Shown: in pieces, positions 58,267-64,000 of the stretch
How positions within the stretch are numbered: position 1 is the first letter of the stretch
Layout: every line of letters starts with the position of its first letter
Assembly (NCBI GenBank): GCA_015680685.1
Contig: MNCI01017909.1
Coordinates: forward strand, 772,004-836,003
DNA: 64,000 nt
Reading direction: 5' to 3'
Origin: Gnetum montanum
Taxonomy: Eukaryota > Streptophyta > Gnetopsida > Gnetales > Gnetaceae
Position numbers and translations under genes: made by a program
Notes under the pieces: generated by a model
Told to the model about the DNA's origin: nothing
Seen by the model: the letters and a program-made list of their open reading frames with translations, nothing else
Databases searched by the model: none

Positions 58267-61180
58267 ATGGCACCCAAACCAAGGCACCCAAGGGATGAAG
58301 GACCGTCTCAACCAAGGGATAAGTGCCCACACACAGGAAGGGGACAAGGTGTGCAACATCCAGAGTATGCGGAGGGCTCTCATGCAACTGGGTCCTTCCG
58401 CAAAAGACCTGAGGTGGAATTTGTTCATTAGATTCCCGAAGAGGAGATTCCCAGCGGGTAATCACTTGGGGATGAGACTCTTGGTATAGCACCATGGCTT
58501 GAGGTCACCCTGACCCAAGCTTGCCTTGATGCTATCACGTCACGCAAGATGCAATGGATGGTCCTCCAAGAGCTATATTTTTGACCATTCGTCGTAAATT
58601 CTCCAGAAGATGTGAGGCTTCAACTACAAAACTCTCTGATGTGGCCAATCATCACAACCAGTGGTGAATGGTACTTAGGAGAAACTTATCTTTTTTGGAC
58701 GAATCAGCAACTAGGGTCAAGAGTAAGAATCAAAGACATTTATGTCTCTTACTCTTCAGAAGCAATAGCGCAAGCTCTGGGGTTGCCTGAAATTGTGGCA
58801 GATGTGGCAGAAATTCCGAAATAGGTCGATCCAGAGGTAAAGGCATAATGGATCCAATGGTGCTATGGGGTTGAGCACAATGAATTTATCTCCTTGACCA
58901 CAGTGGAGAGAGTATACTCCAAGATAGCATCTTACCATTTGAATCCAATGGTAAGATCCAACAAAATCAGGGCCTTCTCTGCTCATGCATGTGCTGCCTT
59001 GAGTGGGAAATTTCCCATGAGTCTTCCACAACTATTGTTTATGGAGATTGAAAAAAGGTTCGCTAAGAATGAACATGGAAGACACGCTCTCCCTTTTCCC
59101 TGCCTAATCCGAAAGTGGTGCAAATAGGCAGGGATAGCACGTTACTCTAATGACATAATCCGGCATACCCCAATTGCCTCGTGGCGAGAGATGATGAAAG
59201 ACAAAACTCCTACTGCCATACAGACTAAGGAAGAGCAGCAACCGCCTCCACCACCTGTACAAACAACGTAGCTGAGCTCGCAAACGACTATAGAATACAT
59301 CTATGAGATCTGGGAAATGCTCTTGAGCCAACAAGAGCAATCCGACATGACTGGTGGAGGATAGGATACTTCGATCTATCACCTTGCCATGAGTCACCTG
59401 GAACAAGTGGCTCAATCAGTCAACTTGCTTGAAAGGGCAGGGATGATATTCTTCGCTGCCCAAGCACCAATTCCAACTAGAATAGATCCAAGCATCCAAG
59501 TTGTATCAACTGCAACCCAGCAGTTATTCCCTGAAATCTCAAGGAATGCTTCTACCTTCTCGGTGCGCTTGGAAGATGGTGAAGGGGCGATGGTCCTGGT
59601 GATGCAATACCAGGGACAGGAAGTTGCAGCCGAAGTGGTTACTAACATAATTGCTATGGTTCTCAATGCACTGGTAGCACCTATACCAAACATTCATGGA
59701 ATACAAGATGTACAGGTGTTTGCTGGAACTTCGCATAGCAAGATCGATGTAGCCCAACATGAAGAGCTGTTGGACTGACTAGTGGGAACTGGGCAACCGC
59801 TTCTGGATGTCTTTGACCTTTTGGACACCATTACTACAACCCAGTTGGAGTTACTCTCAGCAAGGGGCAAGAGCCTTGTTTTGGAAGGGCAACTTGAAGC
59901 TGCTCAAGTTGCTTGTCAATGCTTGGCAATTGAGCTAGCCCAATTAAGAGCCTAGCTTTCCAATCCAGCCATTCTCAACCATGAAATCACTAGAGATGAA
60001 GCTTTTCAACAGCTTCAGCTTAAACTTCAAGTTGTTGAGGATGTACGAGAGATAGCGATCCTTGACAAGGCCATAGCAGACGCCCGAGCGTATCACTTAG
60101 AGAAGGACTTGGTGGAGGTTCGCTAGGAGAACGTGTAGCTGACCACGGAAGTTCATCGCCTACGTAATGTTGGTGCAAAGAATGAACACATGAAAGATTT
60201 TATCCACCAACAGTAGGAGGAGATAGCCAGGGTGAACACAGACATAAGAAGGTTGGTAGCTAAAAATTGAAATCTATCAATAGAGGAGGTTCGGGCATTG
60301 CGATAGAAGTCTGCAATCGAGATTACTGCTTGGAAAAGCGAGGCCCTAAAATTTGAAAAATTTAAAAATCATTATAGGGACCAAGTGGGATTACAGAAGG
60401 AGGTAAACGAGAAGCACATTCGAGTTGCCAAAGCCAAGATGAACCAAGCACTCCAACAGCTTCAAGAGGGAGGCAAGGTATGGTCATCTATCTTTGATGG
60501 GTTGAATGCCTACAACAAAGCAGAAATTTTCCTAAAGGAGCTACAGATTGAGGAAATGACAGAATACATGGAATTGGCCAACCTTTGATATGCAAATCTG
60601 GCTATGCTAACAACCGAAAGACCACGGTCAGAGTTAGAAAAGCAAGTGGCCATCTCGTATTTCCTATATAAGGGTGAGTTCCAAGCGCACAAGGCAACAA
60701 AACAAAAGCTGACAATAATAAAAATGCAGAACTTGAGGTCCTCTGCCCAAGCTTTGAAGGACAACACACAGTCGTGGAGGACCTGACCCAAAGAATGAAT
60801 GACTACCAGCAGCTGCAGGCATTAATCCGAGCATTCAACATTGAACACAAGCAATTTATAGCCTAGTTTGTCAATTTAAAAGAACTCTTTCTGGTGTTTC
60901 CATGCCCTTGGGAAGTTCCAGTTTTAGCACACATTGGAGAAGCTGCCTAGACCATGAACAATCCCAAAAGCAAAGAAGAAAAGATGAGGGCTCTCTTGGA
61001 GGCTTTTTGGCTACCTCCAAAAGTTGCAGCTGCCGCTGGGCAACTGTCATTTGCGCTACCACCAACGCATGGGCCAGAGGCTAGAGAAGGTCCATCAGAA
61101 CCATTGCCCCTAAGGATGGTGTGATCTTCTCCAGCAATTTGGTGCATCATTCTACACGGTAGAGGCTCATGGACTAGCGA
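58267..61180 (+). pseudogene. Env-position ORF of element F (globular domain plus long coiled coil)
   Basis: From ATG 58267-58269 one reading frame can be followed for about 840 codons to 60786 with no net frame shift. It is broken by about 17 stop codons, then shifts phase and continues to about 61180. Residues about 110-290 resemble the domain in env-position ORFs of plant Athila/Calypso-type elements (H-A-L-P-F-P-C-L-I-R-K-W-C-K). Ser/Thr/Pro/Gln-rich linkers follow, then a long heptad-rich coiled coil from about 59830 to 60780 (K-D-L-V-E-V, H-M-K-D-F-I-H-Q-Q). I see no clear signal peptide or C-terminal membrane anchor. Its function is unknown. Stops are mainly TAG, TAA and TGA that can arise by C to T changes, and two are Gln codons in element B. 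Confidence 0.78.
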
Positions 61181-61351
61181 GGTGTTCAATTTTGTCTCTG
61201 AACACCGCCATTTTTGTAATTTATTCTTCTCTGTAACTCAGGCACTTGGTCAAATTCATGTGTGTCATGTATGTGTTTTAGTTATGTGTGTTGCTAATAA
61301 GAATCCATACCTTCCAAATTGTAAAGTAACTCGACGACTGGTTTTTGCTCA
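61181..61351 (+). other. 3' untranslated segment of element F
   Basis: Conserved with B: CATACCTTCCAAATTGTAA at 61306-61324, followed by a relative of the ACTTGAGGACGAGTTTTCA block, then the PPT. This arrangement suggests a cis-acting role upstream of the PPT. Confidence 0.5.
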
Positions 61352-61363
61352 GTTGTGGGGGTA
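61352..61363 (+). other. Polypurine tract of element F
   Basis: GTTGTGGGGGTA abuts the LTR start TGATGAAGTG. Confidence 0.8.
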
Positions 61364-61981
61364 TGATGAAGTGTCATTAAGTCCTACGTCGACTTGGCTG
61401 CGTATACGCTGCTACGTCGACGCAGACCCGTCGAAGTGCCTTCCGCATTGATGCAGGCCCATCAACGTAGCCTTCCTACGTCGATGTGGTCCCATTTACG
61501 CAGCCGTCTTTCTCGGCCTATAAATAAGAGGGCCTTCCATCTCATTTAGGCATCTTTCAGTTAGTTGTGGCGAAGCTCTTGCACTTTGTTCCTATAGGAG
61601 ATAGAATATTTTCCAAGTGCCCACAGTAGGTGTAAGAAAAGTGATCGGCTCTTTATTCAAACATTGATGTATCTGAGCCCATTGGCGTGACGACAATAAA
61701 GATGAACTATTCAAGCATTCCTTGCAGCATTTGGACTTAGCTATTTTATGCATTCAGTAGTTAATGTATTTATGCTTTATTAGTTACATGCTAATTACTT
61801 AAGTTTCTGTTATTATTATGTTAATCGCTATTGTTCATTCGTAGTTCGTAAAGGCCATAAGTACGACCATCTTGAACGTAAATCAAACACTTGGTAAACC
61901 TAGTGACGCTTAACGTCTGGTAGCCCAGAAGTGTTAGGAGATGCTCAGAACGTGCTCGGAAGATGGGACCGGATACTTATG
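61364..61981 (+). repeat. 3' LTR of element F, truncated
   Basis: It starts TGATGAAGTG. U3 at 61380-61500 is rich in CTACGTCGAC/CATCGACG words with CpGs retained. TATAAATA box at 61519-61526. Similarity to the element B LTR ends near 61981 at TACTTATGCTA, so the last 200 or so bases are missing. Confidence 0.82.
61519..61526 (+). promoter_or_regulatory. TATA box of the element F LTR
   Basis: CCTATAAATAAGAGG, the best-preserved LTR promoter core in the window. It lies directly after the U3 word array. Confidence 0.7.
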
Positions 61982-63729
61982 CTATGTGAAATACCCTAAA
62001 AAATGAGGGGTCATCCTTACTTCACCAAGCTCTTGTAGTCTGCGTAGCACTACGACAGTTCATCAGGAGGAGAACGTTTTGAGTTCAGGCCAGCCAGTTC
62101 GGCAAATTTTCTACTTTGAGCATGGACAGGTTCTGTGTCATCCTACCTATCCACCAAAGTAGCCTGCCCAGCCAACAGCCTACTCAGAAGCAGTGTGCGA
62201 AATTGGCAGTAGCATTCTGGATGTGCAAAAAATAGTTTTGCAAGTTTTCTAAGTCATGAAGTCTGCTACGCTACGCCTCATAGCGTAGTAAACTTTATAA
62301 GACAATGGCAGAACGAAGTGCTACGCTACACTACACCACATAGCGTAGCATAGTAATGGCTTCACCACCATTCCCCTCGCCTAATTTCAAGTACTACAAT
62401 GATGTCCCTTTCCATCAAGAAGCGACGGACCATGTCTGCTACTATGCTACGCTAAGCTACATGCCACAGCGAGGTGTAGCAATCCTGTAGAAGGGATAGA
62501 AGGCAGCTCGAAGGGTAGAATCAGTGAAGTTCGCAAGACTTGCATCGTAGAAGATGAAGTTTGCAAATCGGAAAGACTTTCACGACTAAGTCCTGTTGCT
62601 ACGCTACGCTACGCTACGTAGCATAGCATAGCATAGCAAGCAATACACGTGTAGCAGAACGTGCGACAAGGTGCTATGCTACGCTAAGCATGTTATGCTA
62701 TAAAGCATAGCAAGGCATACATGTGGTTGTACGACATCAATGCACTTCACCTAATCGAATCATTGGCGCATGTCTCCAGACGATGACGGCGCAATTACAG
62801 TGTGGCAGGCTCATAGTTATTGCATGACAGGTTCACATTACAATGGTCTTGAAGGTCCAACGGTCGTACATGGCATGAGTGGCACTAGCAAGTCAACACA
62901 TGCCCTTTGGCCCTATAATACCCCGAGAAACAACATTCAAAGAAAGGTTCAAATATTTTGAACAAAACGGTTCGGTTGGCACTCTTTCGCTAAGTCGCAT
63001 ACTCCTACTCTTTTCTCTAGCACTCAAGCTCTCCCCCCTGGCACATTGCGACAATATTTTAAGCTGTCTGTTTGACACTGCAAACAATTAGCATGTTTAG
63101 CTGATATTTTGTTCTATACCCTTTCTACCACCTTGGTAGAATCCCTGTATTGTCAGTGCCTAAGGCCACCCCCAAGTGCACCACCTGTTCTGTTCTCTAT
63201 ACGCTCTGGTTACTCTCGGCATCTCTGCACTTCAGCATGCTGTGCAACCAACTATATCCATCTTGACAGAGCAAGTCTGTAGCTTCGGAGTGGTGCATGT
63301 TTCTAACTATACTTTACTTTATTTCTTTTTTGTTGTCCCGTTTGCATTTTTTTTCTATTTTATTCACTTTCAAGCATTACCTCGTATTGTTGTCGCATTT
63401 TCTACTTTATTTACTTTCAAGCATTATTTCGCATTACCATTCCGTCTCAAAGGTACACGTTGCAAAAGGTTATATTGACGCTGACATAAGTCCCTGTTTG
63501 ATCGACCAGACCATTCAGGGTGCCCCGTATCCGCACACACCCAGCACAGTCCTCTCGTGGGTATAGGGTCAAAATTGTCATGCTTGCCGATCCCTCGATG
63601 TTTTCCAGCCACCAACATTTTTGGTCACTAGAAGAAGGGCCCTTTGGTATCTTTTTCGTGTGTCACAGTTGTTCTGTGAGCCTTCTGTACCCTGATACAC
63701 ATAAGTGTAAACGTGACACCCTCCTGCGG
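61982..63729. other. Unassigned sequence with GCTACG/TAGCGTAGC words
   Basis: No recognised gene. From about 62036 to 62720 the words CTACGCTA and TAGCGTAG recur, with a 42-bp near-palindrome at 62597-62638. A TATAATA site lies at 62914-62920. The layout (word array, then TATA) resembles an LTR U3, but no LTR ends or partner were found. Short frames after 62.8 kb have no recognisable domain. Confidence 0.45.
62597..62638. repeat. 42-bp near-palindrome of GCTACG and TAGCATAGCA
   Basis: The left arm is four units of CTACG. The right arm is its reverse complement with G to A at each CpG, so it was probably once a perfect palindrome centred on CTACGTAG. Confidence 0.75.
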
Positions 63730-64000
63730 TTGTTTGGGCTTTATGTGGTGTAGATCAGTCGCCTCGACGGTTCCTCGTGAGCCCTACAGAACACAAGGCC
63801 TCTAATCGCCGGCTAACTAGCTCTTTTATGGTTGTCTTGCATGCGTTCTGTACCCCATCTCATGTGGTATAGACCGGTCTCTTCAACAATCCCTCGGGGA
63901 TCCTGCGAGATGCAAAGCCTTTTTTTATCGCTAGTTAGCTTGCCTGTCTTACGATTGTCTTGCATGCGTTTTGTACCCCATCTTTTGTGGTACAGACCAA
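63730..64000. repeat. Start of a tandem repeat of about 102-123 bp
   Basis: The motif TTGTCTTGCATGCGTTCTGT recurs at 63832 and 63955 (with one change), and a diverged copy starts at 63730. Shared features are GTGGTATAGACC, CCCTCGGGGATCC-like and CTAGTTAGCT-like parts. The array runs off the window edge. Confidence 0.65.

Larger units (their letters stand above)
55770..61981 (+). mobile_element. Element F: 3' half of an Athila-like element, best preserved copy
   Basis: It begins mid-integrase at the junction with element E. It continues through the pol C-terminus, spacer, env-position ORF, PPT and most of a 3' LTR (to about 61981). Frames are interrupted by few shifts and mostly by single stop codons. 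CpG dinucleotides are much commoner than in B, D and E, so F is probably the youngest lineage here. LTR words and the env-position ORF tie it to element B. Confidence 0.85.

Noticed and set aside
62036-62720. CRISPR-like array
   Set aside because: Units are contiguous or irregular short words with no unique spacers; eukaryotic repeat context.

Overview
The window is intergenic DNA from a large, repeat-rich land-plant nuclear genome, probably a seed plant. I found no intact host gene, rRNA, tRNA or CRISPR array. Almost everything recognisable is a decayed Ty3/gypsy LTR retrotransposon of one superfamily. It resembles the Athila branch of the non-chromodomain (Athila/Tat) clade. The evidence is an RT active site of the type V-F-M-D-D-F, a PR-RT linker with an L-E-L-K-x-L-P motif, an integrase ending in a GPF/Y module without a chromodomain, and primer-binding sites complementary to tRNA-Asp. 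There is also a long sense-strand ORF in the env position between pol and the 3' LTR. The species cannot be named from this sequence.

Layout. 1-1.45 kb: minus-strand LINE-type ORF1 pseudogene (DUF4283-like domain plus CX2CX4HX4C knuckle). 1.45-3.05 kb: AT-rich sequence with a dispersed repeat (X). 3059-28793: element B, minus strand, bounded by LTRs and a perfect GTATT target duplication. Element C (8761-15428, duplication CATAC) sits in its 3' noncoding part. Element A (17271-23300, duplication actat/actgt) sits inside its RNase H domain. Without the inserts B is about 13.0 kb. 28.8-36.99 kb: AT-rich sequence with a strong hairpin, an array of TTGATGTC...CATCAA words, a decayed gag-like frame and an inverted copy of X. 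36987-46026: element D, plus strand, with 5' LTR, gag, pol and the first codons of its env-position ORF. 46027-55769: element E, plus strand, inserted in that ORF; its 3' LTR is cut short. 55770-61981: 3' half of element F, plus strand, the best-preserved copy: integrase C-terminus, intergenic region, long env-position ORF, PPT and a truncated 3' LTR. 62.0-64.0 kb: unassigned sequence with GCTACG/TAGCGTAGC words and the start of a tandem repeat of about 102-123 bp.

How the parts relate. A full element (B, D, F taken together) has this order: LTR, tRNA-Asp PBS, gag with a 13-residue CX2CX3HX4C knuckle, PR, RT, RNase H, IN, a G-rich CATGGGGG-type tract, 1.6-2 kb of conserved noncoding DNA, an env-position ORF (globular N-terminus, long coiled coil), PPT, LTR. 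A and C are internal-deletion derivatives: A keeps gag only, C keeps gag and protease, and both lack RT-RH-IN and the env-position ORF. E keeps pol but has lost that ORF. By-eye LTR divergence (B about 11%, A about 9%, C about 6%) agrees with the nesting order. Most nonsense changes are C to T or G to A, as expected of methylated, silenced copies.
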